Source of the DNA: Jezberella montanilacus
Lineage (GTDB): Bacteria > Pseudomonadota > Gammaproteobacteria > Burkholderiales > Burkholderiaceae_B
Direction: 5' to 3'
DNA: 64,000 nucleotides
NCBI RefSeq assembly: GCF_003003055.1
Contig: NZ_PVTV01000011.1
Coordinates: 558,001 to 622,000 of the forward strand
The position numbers and the translations under genes were made by a program. A model generated the notes under the pieces. That model was not told the origin of the DNA. It ran no database searches and saw only the letters and a list, made by a program, of their open reading frames with translations. Below, one piece after another: positions 36,001-44,694 of this stretch; the stretch's first letter is position 1; every line of letters begins with the position of its first letter.

Positions 36001-36059
36001 AATAAACGCTAGCAAGGCAAGCCATTGCCTGGTTCGCCGCCAGTTAAACTAGGTTTATT
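36001..36059. repeat. Long imperfect inverted repeat with inner hairpin
   Basis: AATAAACGCTAG (36001-36012) pairs with CTAGGTTTATT (36049-36059) with one bulged base. Inside it AGGCAA (36015-36020) and TTGCCT (36025-36030) form a perfect six-pair hairpin with a GCCA loop. It lies between dadA and the aspartoacylase-like gene. It could be a structured leader, a terminator-like element of dadA, or a protein site; none is proven. Confidence 0.45.
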
Positions 36060-36087
36060 CCTTTAACTTGCGCGAATATCATTAAAC

Positions 36088-37110
36088 ATGTCGCTTCCCT
36101 CTCACGCGTTAACAGCACTGCCAGAAAACATCCCGCTCGCCGACGAAAGACCCTTTCAAACAATCCAGTTTGCGAGCCCTCTGCCAGGTCCTCGCATCCT
36201 GATCACTGCCGCAGTTCACGGCAACGAAACCCACGGGACGTTTGCGATCAATCGCCTGAAAGATCAAATAGAAGCAGGCGAAATCAAACTGGAAAGGGGT
36301 GTTTTAACCATGGTGCCGGTTACAAACCCTAAAGCCTATCGCCTGAAAAGACGGATGGGCGATAGAAACCTCAATCGTCGCCTGGCACCGACGGATCACC
36401 CCAAGCAATTCGAAGATCACATTGCCAACTGGCTTTGCCCAATCCTCGCTCAACACGATGGTTTGCTTGATTTGCACTCATTCCAGACGGGCGATGCCCC
36501 ATTTGCGCTGTTTGGTCCTGAAAACAATCAGGGCAGCCTAGAACCGTTCAGCCAGGCAAGTGTAGAAGAAGCGCTGGTGCAGCGATTAGGGTGCTCACGT
36601 TATGTCTATGGCTGGCTATATACCTACGCCAAAGGAATCGCCCGACGACAAAAAGAAGTTGAAGCCGGCCGTTTCTGCTCGCAAAACGTAGACACTGATC
36701 CCTCGTATGGCGTGGGGACAACCGAATACATGCGCTCAAAAGGCGGTTGGGCAATCACGCTTGAATGTGGGCAACACGACGATCCCAAGGGACGAGAGGT
36801 GGCCTATCAAGCCATGATCAACACACTCATTTATGTGGGGTTAATCAAGGGCAATGCTCCCGAGGTTGCAAAAAATCCTCAGGTCTTGGGTTTGTACGAT
36901 GTGTTTGATCGTCATCATGCAGACGATCAATTTGACAAACAATGGAAGAGCTTTGATGTTATACGTGAAAACGAGCTAATTGGTACACGTGCGAATGGTA
37001 CAAAAATTTTTGCCGAGCGAGATTGTTTTATTGTTTTCCCTAATGTAAAGTCCCAAGCAGGACAAGAGTGGTTTTATTTAGCTAGTGTTGGCAGAAGAAT
37101 GAGTGACTGA
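36088..37110 (+). CDS. Succinylglutamate desuccinylase/aspartoacylase-like zinc hydrolase
   Basis: A 340-residue member of the M14-type AstE/AspA group. The zinc site is visible as AAVHGNETHGT (HxxE) plus the distal histidine in GLLDLHSFQTGD. RRMGDRNLNRRLAP is the substrate/arginine region of this group. The predicted reaction is hydrolysis of an N-acyl amino acid or a similar amide in the cytoplasm. Start by frame; the region before it holds the inverted repeat. It follows dadA on the same strand after 139 bases and may have its own promoter. Exact substrate unknown. Confidence 0.85.
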   Translation: MSLPSHALTALPENIPLADERPFQTIQFASPLPGPRILITAAVHGNETHGTFAINRLKDQIEAGEIKLERGVLTMVPVTNPKAYRLKRRMGDRNLNRRLAPTDHPKQFEDHIANWLCPILAQHDGLLDLHSFQTGDAPFALFGPENNQGSLEPFSQASVEEALVQRLGCSRYVYGWLYTYAKGIARRQKEVEAGRFCSQNVDTDPSYGVGTTEYMRSKGGWAITLECGQHDDPKGREVAYQAMINTLIYVGLIKGNAPEVAKNPQVLGLYDVFDRHHADDQFDKQWKSFDVIRENELIGTRANGTKIFAERDCFIVFPNVKSQAGQEWFYLASVGRRMSD

Positions 37111-37172
37111 AATGGCATCCGAAACTAAAGATCATTGATGAACGATGCAAACCTCTTTTTATCTCAAAGGCC

Positions 37173-37188
37173 ATTGCGTTCGCGCAAT
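37173..37188 (+). terminator. UUCG hairpin, possible terminator
   Basis: ATTGCG-TTCG-CGCAAT forms a six-pair stem with the very stable UUCG loop, 63 bases after the hydrolase stop and 33 bases before the sensor kinase start. The downstream stretch TTTCAGAATC is only weakly T-rich, so it may instead be a leader structure. Confidence 0.35.
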
Positions 37189-37220
37189 TTCAGAATCGCA
37201 TGATGGATGAAACCTGACCG

Positions 37221-39560
37221 ATGTCGCCAAATCAATATTCGAGCTATCAAATGCTTAGAGACAGCAATTTATTTGAGTTGCTCACTGACGACGAATTACA
37301 GCTCCTCGTCTCGCGTGCGACTGAAATGCAAGTCCCTGCTGGTACAAACTTGCTCACCGAGGGTGAAACCTGCAGCCATATCTTCTGGCTGATTGCGGGC
37401 ACGGTCAATGTTCTAGCTCAGGGCGAAACAATAGCGCAAGTTGATAGTGTGCAATGTTTTGGTGAACTTCCTTGCTTGTCCCCAGGTACAGCGTGTTCGA
37501 CCACCGTTAGCGCAATCACTCCTTGCAGGGTACTTCGCATTGATCGCGCATCCTTTCTTGAAGTTCTGAATACTGTTCCTAAGCTATGGCAAATCCTTTT
37601 TAGTCAAACAAGTGAGCGGCTCAGTTCATCAAACAAGCCGCTAAGCGAAGAAAGTAAACGCCTTCGCGATTTGCTCAAAAGCACCGGACTACTTAAAGAC
37701 CTCACCGACAAGGAGTTGGGATTTTTAGCTACTCGCACGACCGAGAGTCGCACAGCAAGTGGCACCAATCTGTTGGTGCAGGGCCAGCCAGCCAGCAATG
37801 CATTTTGGCTGATATCTGGATCAGTTCATGTCATCGTGAACGGCGAGATCATTTCGCAAGTCAATACGCCCCAATGCTTCGGCGAGATGTCGTGTCTAGT
37901 GCGTGGCAGCACCTGCTCCGCCACCATTATGACCATTGACGAATGTGTCATTCTGACGATCGATCAGGCCAGGTTTGTCGAAGTACTGAATGCGGTCCCC
38001 CGGATGTGGGAGACATTTTTTGTGCAATCCAGTAAAAGATTAATGGCATCCAATCAGCGTATGAGCGAAGTACTTGCTCACGTGCCTCAGGGATTCATGA
38101 AGCTGGACAGATCAGCGCGGATTACTCAAGAGTACTCAGCAAAATGCTTACGATATTTTCATGAAATGAACTTGTCTGGCAAGGAGTTCACCCAACTCCT
38201 TAAAATGGATGATCTCCACGAGCTCGAGTCCTGGATGGAAATCTACGAAATGCTGTTTACGGATAGTTTGGTGCCCTTCAATGACTTAACTGCCTTGCTC
38301 ACCAGCCAGCACAGAGTGGAAGAAGATGGTAAAGCAACTGACTTTTCGTTCACGTACCATCCCTCAGTGGATGCTCGAGGCCAGATTATCGCGATCGACA
38401 TCGGTATCGAGGATGTCACTGAGCTGCGCAAACTTGAGCTTGCAAATGCCGCCATGCAATATGAGCAAAATGTGCTTGGTCGTATTTATGGCGACCCTGA
38501 GACCTTCTTAAGTATGCTTGAACTGATGGGTATGGCAATAACAGACTGTCAAGATCTTTGCGACTCAAGTAATGCTTACGAAGTCGCCAGCTTTGGACGA
38601 CAGATAGAAATCACCATGAGATCTGTGCACAGCTTAAAAGGCTTAGCGGGGGTATTCGGATTAGATTCAACTTCTCGCTGTTGTGACGAAATGGCTCACC
38701 AAATCCGGGAGCTTGAAGAGCAAGTAACGAAATACAGCGCCAATGAGGTGCAGCCTTTGCTCGCCGGGTTTGTAGAAGATTTCAACCGATCGATCGAGCA
38801 ACTGAAACACGAAGCGGCGAAAGCCAATGCATTAGAGAAGAAAATTGGTGCGACATTACTGAAGCGGCTAAAAGGGGTCGTGTTCTCTCAGACAGACTTC
38901 GCAGCCCTGAAAGATCATGTCAAATCAGGCCGCTCGCCTCAGGCTATTGCGTTGATTGCCGCTGCTGAAGCGAGAGATCCATTGCAACTTTTCAATAATT
39001 GGGCTGTGCAAGTCGATTTAGCTGCCAGGACACTCGGTAAAAAAGCTCGGTTTGAATTGACTGGCACAGGTGGTGCAATCGACAAAGATCTATTCATTGA
39101 GCTGAGCAGTCTGCTTGTGCATGTCATGAACAATGCAGTTGATCATGGGATCGAACCGCCTGACGAGCGAGAGGACAAAGGTAAACCCCGCGAAGGCGTA
39201 CTCAAAGCACATGTCTTAGTCGAGAATGGCCTGCTTTCGGTTGAGATCACCGATGATGGTCGAGGGATCGACTGGGTTCGCTTGCCTGAACTGGCACGGA
39301 ATAAACCCAACGTCGATCAGCAAGCGGTCAGCAATTATGAACAGAGCGGCGAGCTCTGGAGGATTTTGTTACTGCCCGGTTTCACGACCTCATCACTGGT
39401 CACGCGTTATTCGGGCTACGGGGTGGGGCTGGACTCAATCAATCAAATGGTGCTCGACAAAGGCGGGATTCTCAATATATATAGTGTGCCAGATAACGGG
39501 ACGACCATTTCAATCAAGATCCCATCATCGGCCAACTCTGAGGTCGCTCATGTTTCCTAA
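37221..39560 (+). CDS. CheA-like histidine kinase with two cNMP-binding-like domains
   Basis: A 779-residue cytoplasmic protein. Residues ~18-130 and ~150-275 are two cyclic-nucleotide-binding-like beta-barrels (FGEL and FGEM cassettes). ~290-405 is a PAS-like linker (VPQGFMKLDRSARITQ at its start, DIGIEDVTELRKLE at the end). An Hpt domain has the phospho-histidine at 470 (SVHSLKGLAGVFG). The HATPase domain has the N-box HVMNNAVDHGIE near 634, G1 DDGRGI near 678 and the GYGVGLDSI lid near 732, as in CheA. No CheW-like or receiver domain. It overlaps the receiver gene by 11 bases, so the receiver is the likely phosphate acceptor. In both cNMP domains the phosphate-binding arginine is replaced by cysteine. 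Confidence 0.8.
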   Translation: MSPNQYSSYQMLRDSNLFELLTDDELQLLVSRATEMQVPAGTNLLTEGETCSHIFWLIAGTVNVLAQGETIAQVDSVQCFGELPCLSPGTACSTTVSAITPCRVLRIDRASFLEVLNTVPKLWQILFSQTSERLSSSNKPLSEESKRLRDLLKSTGLLKDLTDKELGFLATRTTESRTASGTNLLVQGQPASNAFWLISGSVHVIVNGEIISQVNTPQCFGEMSCLVRGSTCSATIMTIDECVILTIDQARFVEVLNAVPRMWETFFVQSSKRLMASNQRMSEVLAHVPQGFMKLDRSARITQEYSAKCLRYFHEMNLSGKEFTQLLKMDDLHELESWMEIYEMLFTDSLVPFNDLTALLTSQHRVEEDGKATDFSFTYHPSVDARGQIIAIDIGIEDVTELRKLELANAAMQYEQNVLGRIYGDPETFLSMLELMGMAITDCQDLCDSSNAYEVASFGRQIEITMRSVHSLKGLAGVFGLDSTSRCCDEMAHQIRELEEQVTKYSANEVQPLLAGFVEDFNRSIEQLKHEAAKANALEKKIGATLLKRLKGVVFSQTDFAALKDHVKSGRSPQAIALIAAAEARDPLQLFNNWAVQVDLAARTLGKKARFELTGTGGAIDKDLFIELSSLLVHVMNNAVDHGIEPPDEREDKGKPREGVLKAHVLVENGLLSVEITDDGRGIDWVRLPELARNKPNVDQQAVSNYEQSGELWRILLLPGFTTSSLVTRYSGYGVGLDSINQMVLDKGGILNIYSVPDNGTTISIKIPSSANSEVAHVS

Positions 39561-39978
39561 AAACACCCGTGTTCTGGTTGTTGATGACATGCCTAAAATG
39601 CGAGAAATTGTCAGCAGTCAAGTTGCAAGTCTTGGCTATACGGACATCCTAAAAGCAAGTAACGGTCGTGAAGCGTTAGACCGGCTTAACCGAGAGTTCG
39701 ACTTTGACAATCCGATCGGTTTGGTATTTTCAGATTGGAACATGCCCATCATGCCAGGCATTGAACTACTGAGCGAAGTCAGGAAATCTGCCAAATTGCA
39801 GAATTTACCTTTCATCATGGTCACTGCCGAGGGGCAACGCGAGCAAGTGATGGAGGCCATCAAGATCGGCGTGTCGAACTACATTGTGAAGCCGTTTCCC
39901 GCTGTGCAACTTGAGCTCAAAATCAAAGCTGTGTGGGATAAACTCTCTGCAAAAGCAAATGCTATGACAAGCAGTTAG
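39550..39978 (+). CDS. CheY-like single-domain response regulator
   Basis: A 142-residue receiver. The ATG at 39550 is used; a longer frame in this register is just the shadow of the kinase. Acidic pocket VLVVDDMPKMRE, phospho-acceptor D62 (LVFSDWNMPIMPG), the threonine in FIMVTAEGQ and the lysine in VSNYIVKPF are all in place. There is no output domain. It overlaps the upstream CheA-like kinase by 11 bases and ends 36 bases before the converging phosphodiesterase-like gene. It probably carries the kinase's signal to an unknown target. Confidence 0.88.
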   Translation: MFPKNTRVLVVDDMPKMREIVSSQVASLGYTDILKASNGREALDRLNREFDFDNPIGLVFSDWNMPIMPGIELLSEVRKSAKLQNLPFIMVTAEGQREQVMEAIKIGVSNYIVKPFPAVQLELKIKAVWDKLSAKANAMTSS

Positions 39979-40014
39979 CTGGTTCAGATTAGAGAGCCTG
40001 CTTGACGAATAGCA

Positions 40015-40791
40015 TCAAAAGCTAAGAATCTGACCCGCCACCAAGGCTCTTGGCTCAACTCGGCCAATACGGTCGAGATGGTTTAACTCAGCCATGATTT
40101 GCTCGCCTTGTCCGGGTTTTAAGTGAGAAATCCAGATCTGAGTACTGGGACTCACGGGTTTCATCGAGTTAGCGAGTGACACGGGGCAGTAATGTTGGGA
40201 CAAGTCAGCCAAAAACTCATCGTTATCAGTGAAGGACGTCTCAATCAACAGATGTTTCAGCTTATCGATCTTTTGAACTTCATCCCAGAAGTCTTGACAA
40301 GGCCCACTATCACCGCTGAACGCGATGGTCGAACCGTTTGAACTAATGGCATAACCTACGCCGTCTACTGTATGCAAAGCAGGAAGAGCACGAATGGAAC
40401 GGTTGCCCAAGCAGACAACATCGCCTGTTTTCAGAGTAGACATCGTCATAAAAGGCTTTTCAGCACTCGGGATGACCGAAAAATCAGGCCAAATTTCCCC
40501 GTTAAAGATGTGCTTTTTTAGCGTAGCAATGGTTGCTGGCAAACCATATACATGCACCGGCTTACAGCGCTTAGCACCAACGGAATCAAGTAAAAGCGGT
40601 AAACTCAGAATATGATCGAGGTGGCTATGAGTCAGAAACACAAAATCAATTTTTGTCATGGCGTCAAGCGACAAGTCGCATACGCCAGTCCCAGCGTCGA
40701 TCAAAATATCATCATCAAGCAGCAATGATGTTGTGCGCAGGTCTCCGCCTATTCCCCCGCTACAGCCCAAAATCTGTAGTTGTGCTGCCAT
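40015..40791 (-). CDS. Metallo-beta-lactamase-fold, class II cyclic-nucleotide phosphodiesterase-like
   Basis: A 258-residue hydrolase of the MBL fold. The motif FLTHSHLDHILSLPLL matches the signature of class II cAMP phosphodiesterases (HxHLDH). Further metal ligands lie in ALHTVDGVGY, FSGDSGP and the C-terminal ISHLKPG histidine. LLIETSFTDNDEF is also typical of that family. ATG at 40791 is used; a TTG 12 bases upstream is possible. Expected to hydrolyse cAMP or cGMP, though other MBL esterases share the fold. It faces the cNMP-domain kinase and regulator from the opposite strand. Confidence 0.75.
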   Translation of the reverse strand: MAAQLQILGCSGGIGGDLRTTSLLLDDDILIDAGTGVCDLSLDAMTKIDFVFLTHSHLDHILSLPLLLDSVGAKRCKPVHVYGLPATIATLKKHIFNGEIWPDFSVIPSAEKPFMTMSTLKTGDVVCLGNRSIRALPALHTVDGVGYAISSNGSTIAFSGDSGPCQDFWDEVQKIDKLKHLLIETSFTDNDEFLADLSQHYCPVSLANSMKPVSPSTQIWISHLKPGQGEQIMAELNHLDRIGRVEPRALVAGQILSF

Positions 40792-40814
40792 TCGAATCGT
40801 CAATCCTTAAACCA

Positions 40815-41222
40815 ATGAAAAACGCCATTATTTGCGCAATTGTATCCCTTATGTGGGTAAATTTGGCAATAGCAAAAGCCAATCCAGAAGACTTTGCAGC
40901 TGCCGCAAAGCTAGGTAAACCGCTCGTCATCTGCAAAACCAAAGATGAGGCGCAGCAGTGCAGCGCAACTTGTAAACCGTTGGCGCCACTTGCGTTAAGC
41001 GTCGACGTCGATCTTAAAGAAGCAACGGTGGCTAAACGTATTTTTAAGGGAGAAAACCAGATTCAAGATACTAACTTGCGCCGCTGTAAAGTGACTGACC
41101 AAGACAATTGGTCTTGTAGTAACTTAGATGAGGATGCGAACTACCTGGAATCCATGAGCGACGGTAAGTATTTTTACATGATGGAAATTGATCAAAGTTC
41201 TTTCTACATGTGTAGCAAATGA
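40815..41222 (+). CDS. Small secreted cysteine-rich protein, unknown
   Basis: A 135-residue protein. ATG at 40815 starts a clear signal peptide (MKNAIICAIVSLMWVNLAIAKA). The mature part has cysteines in VICKTK, QQCSATC, RRCKV, WSCSN and YMCSK, an even number if one counts those after cleavage, so disulphides in the periplasm are likely. I do not recognise the family. It diverges from the phosphodiesterase-like gene across 23 bases and is opposite to the secreted phosphatase-fold gene. Possibly a ligand or partner of the neighbouring sensors; that is a guess. Confidence 0.65.
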   Translation: MKNAIICAIVSLMWVNLAIAKANPEDFAAAAKLGKPLVICKTKDEAQQCSATCKPLAPLALSVDVDLKEATVAKRIFKGENQIQDTNLRRCKVTDQDNWSCSNLDEDANYLESMSDGKYFYMMEIDQSSFYMCSK

Positions 41223-41268
41223 CGACTGACTTTGCTCATACTCCAGCATACGGTGACACTTTCTAAAT

Positions 41269-41802
41269 TTATTTTTTTGGTAGTTTTTCGAGCACCAGAG
41301 GGATCAATTCACTAATCTGCTTAAAGACCTTGTCATAAAAAGCAGAGTTCTGGCCATAGGCATCGAGCACTTCAGTGGGCGTACCGGTTGCAAACTCAGC
41401 CAACAAATGCACTTTGCTTGCGGCATCAGGATAGTCAGTCAAAATACGCTGACGGTGGCTCGGGCTCATCACAAAAATATAATCTGAAAAGCTAATCACG
41501 CTTTTGTCAATCTGCGCGGCACGATGATTTGACACGTTAATACCAAGCGGCTTCAAAAGTCGCACAAAATCAGGCTCTGGCGTCACATTGTAGGGATTCA
41601 TGTTGACCGCCCTCGAGATGATGGCAATGTTTGCGTGATGCTTCACGACCCATTGCTGAGCCAGTGCAGCAGAGGTCATACTGCGACCAGTATTGCCCGT
41701 ATCCACAAACGCGATCCTCAGGGGATCTGCAGCCAAAGCATTCGTCATCAAAGTCATCGCAATCAAACCAGTTTGTACTGCTCTTAAAACAAGTTTCAAC
41801 AT
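41269..41802 (-). CDS. Secreted LMW-phosphatase-fold protein without the catalytic cysteine
   Basis: A 177-residue protein with an N-terminal signal segment (LVLRAVQTGLIAMTLMTNALAAD) and a low-molecular-weight protein tyrosine phosphatase/arsenate reductase-like body. The family P-loop VCxGNxCRSP is present as FVDTGNTGRSM: the catalytic cysteine is D34 while R40 is kept. The downstream NVSNHRAAQI and the LDAYGQNSAFYDK acid-loop region also fit. It should bind a phosphate-like anion but not form the cysteine intermediate. Its ATG directly follows the stop of the sensor kinase gene (zero gap). Probable role: periplasmic sensing partner (inference). Confidence 0.7.
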   Translation of the reverse strand: MLKLVLRAVQTGLIAMTLMTNALAADPLRIAFVDTGNTGRSMTSAALAQQWVVKHHANIAIISRAVNMNPYNVTPEPDFVRLLKPLGINVSNHRAAQIDKSVISFSDYIFVMSPSHRQRILTDYPDAASKVHLLAEFATGTPTEVLDAYGQNSAFYDKVFKQISELIPLVLEKLPKK

Positions 41803-43635
41803 CTACGTTACCTCTGCAGCAAGAGTTGGAATATAAAAGTAAAAAGTCGAGCCGCGATCTTCTTCTGAATGCACACCGATTTCACCACCGTGCAGTTGCA
41901 CAAGATTTTTTGTGATGGCAAGCCCCAAACCGGTGCCTTCACCCTTGTTCGTATATTCGTTACCCAACTGTTTGAACTGCTCAAATATCTGAGCCTGGTT
42001 TTCAGGTGCAATACCGATGCCAAAATCTTTGATCTCAAAGTTCGTTCGATCTGCCTGTTGAAAATACGATATCAATACCTTCCCTTCAGGAAAGCTGAAT
42101 TTCACAGCATTGGTTAGTAGATTAACAATGATTTGTTTCAGCCTTCTTTCATCTGCGCTGATTGATAACGATGTTGAATTATCATTAAAAACAATTTCGA
42201 TACCTTGAGCATCTGCGCGTGCTTTAACTAGCATAATGGCTTGCTCAACAAGTTGATGAATATTAAATTGAGTGATATTTAATTCAAGCTCGCCCGCTTC
42301 AATTTTAGAGACGTCTAATACATCGTTGATCAACGCCAGCAGATGTTTACCAGAGCGATGGATATCTGAAACATATTCTTGCTGTTTGTCATTCAGCTCG
42401 CCGAAGTATTTACCGAGTAGGATTTCTGAAAATCCGATCACCGCATTTAACGGCGTTCTTAATTCATGCGACATATTCGCTAAAAAGTCTGACTTGTGCT
42501 TGTTGGCGACTTCAAGTTGAAACGATTTTTCAAGCAGCTCTTTGGTTCGGTTTTGAACGCTTCGTTCCAGTACTAAGCGAGACGTACGAAGCTGGTCAGA
42601 CATCAAATTAAAATCAATCGCTAGCTCATGAAGCTCCGTGATCGTGCCAAAATAAACTTCTTCAGGAAAGTCTTCGCTCGCGATTCGGTGCGCAGCTTCT
42701 TGAATGGCGTGTATCGGCTGTGACATTTTTCTTGAAAAATATAGTCCCGCCAAAATCGAACAGAGAAAACCCACGCTAATCAGGATTGCCGTTCTGATGA
42801 TTGCTGGATTTAGCGCTGCATAAATTTCGCTATCAGGCAGCTCAACTAACACCTTCCAACCGAGCGGTACGACAGTCGCGAAGGTGGTGAGCGTACGGGT
42901 GCTATTCTGATTATTAAGCATAACGCTTTCCATCTCGTTATCTCGAGAAGCGAGCGCTAGCGTGACAGCGGCAGTCTGCGACAAGTTCGTCTGTTTGAGC
43001 ACGGCACTGGTATCTGGGCTTGCGATCAAATCTCCGAGCGTATCAACGACATACGCATACCCGGTTTCACCAATTTTTAATCGTCCGATGACCTCATAGA
43101 TGAACTTGAGATTGATATCCGCGACGACAAAGGATGGATTTCTGCCCGCTGACAAAAGTGAGATTTTGATGTACGGCTCGGTTTCTTTGAGATAAAAAAC
43201 CGGGCTGTACCAAACCTTACCTGTTCTCGTCTCAGTAAAAAAAAGTTCGCCTGACCGATCTGTATTCTTATCAAGATGATCAAGCGCTAGGCGTGACACA
43301 GAGACCTTTTCAATGCCATGACGATCAATCACCTGTATGTCCGTCACCGCTGGAGCAACGCGCAGAACCTTTAACAAAGCCAGCTTTTGTTGCTGAGCAT
43401 CGTCGCCGCTGGTTGCAGAGAGACTTGCGACAAAAAGATATTTTTCGATCTGAGAGAAAAAGTCATGAAGCTGGGTTGCAGCCAATTTTGCTTTTTCAAC
43501 TTGTATTTTTTTTTGCGCTTCAAGGTTTTCTTGGTAAGAAAAATACAAACCCAAGCCGCTACTGACGCCGACCACTCCGCACACCAAAAGCATGATGGGT
43601 ATGCAGTAAGACCAGAATAGTGCTTTTCTCTTCAC
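41803..43635 (-). CDS. Membrane sensor histidine kinase with Cache-type periplasmic domain
   Basis: A 610-residue kinase. First helix CIPIMLLVCGVVGVSSGLGLYF, a periplasmic Cache-like domain (~33-285, with VIGRLKIGETGYAYVVDTLG and TFATVVPLGWKVLVELPD), a second helix (ILISVGFLCSILAGLYF), HAMP, coiled coil, HisKA with His390 (SHELRTPLNAVIGFSE), and HATPase (N-box NLLTNAVKFS, FGIGIAPENQ, GEGTGLGLAITKNLVQLHGG). No receiver domain. It lies head-to-head with the Tat-exported binding protein and REC-cyclase pair (72-base gap), so D54 of the cyclase's receiver is the likely partner. A secreted phosphatase-fold gene follows with no gap. Confidence 0.9.
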   Translation of the reverse strand: MKRKALFWSYCIPIMLLVCGVVGVSSGLGLYFSYQENLEAQKKIQVEKAKLAATQLHDFFSQIEKYLFVASLSATSGDDAQQQKLALLKVLRVAPAVTDIQVIDRHGIEKVSVSRLALDHLDKNTDRSGELFFTETRTGKVWYSPVFYLKETEPYIKISLLSAGRNPSFVVADINLKFIYEVIGRLKIGETGYAYVVDTLGDLIASPDTSAVLKQTNLSQTAAVTLALASRDNEMESVMLNNQNSTRTLTTFATVVPLGWKVLVELPDSEIYAALNPAIIRTAILISVGFLCSILAGLYFSRKMSQPIHAIQEAAHRIASEDFPEEVYFGTITELHELAIDFNLMSDQLRTSRLVLERSVQNRTKELLEKSFQLEVANKHKSDFLANMSHELRTPLNAVIGFSEILLGKYFGELNDKQQEYVSDIHRSGKHLLALINDVLDVSKIEAGELELNITQFNIHQLVEQAIMLVKARADAQGIEIVFNDNSTSLSISADERRLKQIIVNLLTNAVKFSFPEGKVLISYFQQADRTNFEIKDFGIGIAPENQAQIFEQFKQLGNEYTNKGEGTGLGLAITKNLVQLHGGEIGVHSEEDRGSTFYFYIPTLAAEVT

Positions 43636-43707
43636 TATGGTGCGCGCTTCAAAAGTCCTATAGTATGGTATCCATCATACCTAATTACCTTCAATTGGCG
43701 GTAAAAA

Positions 43708-44682
43708 ATGCAACGTCGCGAATGGTTCAAGCTCATTACGGGTGGATTCACGCTCGCCGCGTGGCGTTCAGCAGGATCGGCTGAAATAGTCAGAAAAATT
43801 GGGCTGCTGATCATCAATGCTGGTTATGAAAATGAATGGGATGCGCTGCTAAAACGTCTAGCTGGTTTAGGCTGGGAAGACGGCAAAAACATAAAGATCA
43901 TTTACAAGTACGCACAGAATGATATGTCAAGAATCCCACAGCTGGCACAGGAACTGGTAGCTGAGAAAGTTGAATTAATTGCAGCTCAGTCGACGATTGG
44001 GGCACTCATTGCAAGCAAAGTTGTCGGTGGCCTACCCATCGTCGGGGTGGGTATGTTTGACCCGATTGCCAGCGGTGCAGTCACGAATCTTGCCAAACCC
44101 GGCGGGTACATCACGGGCACCTCTTACCTGGCAAACGACATCACGTTAAAAACGCTTGAACTCGTCAGGCTGGTCCTGCCAGAGGCAAAAAATATTGCCA
44201 TATTGATCAATCCTAATGGCACCATGCGTAACTATTTAGTTGATCTTTTCGACCAGCAATCCCCAAGTTTGGGCTTCCAAAACACGAATTTTTTTGCAGG
44301 CACCGAAAGTGAAATTACTGACGCGTTCGGTAAGATGGCAGTTGGTCAGTTCGATGCAACCGTTATCTGTCAGAACCCTTTTTACGCACAGCAAAGATTA
44401 CAACTGGCCGATCTCGGTATCCGACACAAATTGCCGACCTTTGCACAATGGGGTCGCTATGTTGAAGACGGCGTGTTGGCGAGTTATGGCAACGACATCA
44501 CATCCACCTATCCTGAAACGGCTAAGTTTATCGATCAAATTTTGCGAGGTGGCTCAATCGCTAACATGCCTATCGAGCAATCCTCGACATTTGAAATGGC
44601 CATTAATTTAAAGACTGCAGATAAACTAGGGGTCACCATCAGCAGTGAGCTAAAGTTGCGAGCGAACAAGTTGATTCAATAG
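43708..44682 (+). CDS. Tat-exported ABC_sub_bind (TrpX-like) solute-binding protein
   Basis: A 324-residue periplasmic binding protein of the PF04392 type. The N-terminus MQRREWFKLITGGFTLAAW has the twin-arginine export pattern. The body has IGLLIINAGYENEWDALLKRLAGLGWEDG (first lobe), LPIVGVGMFDPIASGAV and AILINPNGTMRN. No permease or ATPase accompanies it. The REC-cyclase gene follows after 12 bases on the same strand and the sensor kinase is divergent, so it is more likely a ligand-presenting receptor for signalling than part of an importer. Ligand unknown. Confidence 0.85.
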   Translation: MQRREWFKLITGGFTLAAWRSAGSAEIVRKIGLLIINAGYENEWDALLKRLAGLGWEDGKNIKIIYKYAQNDMSRIPQLAQELVAEKVELIAAQSTIGALIASKVVGGLPIVGVGMFDPIASGAVTNLAKPGGYITGTSYLANDITLKTLELVRLVLPEAKNIAILINPNGTMRNYLVDLFDQQSPSLGFQNTNFFAGTESEITDAFGKMAVGQFDATVICQNPFYAQQRLQLADLGIRHKLPTFAQWGRYVEDGVLASYGNDITSTYPETAKFIDQILRGGSIANMPIEQSSTFEMAINLKTADKLGVTISSELKLRANKLIQ

Positions 44683-44694
44683 AGCGGATAATCC

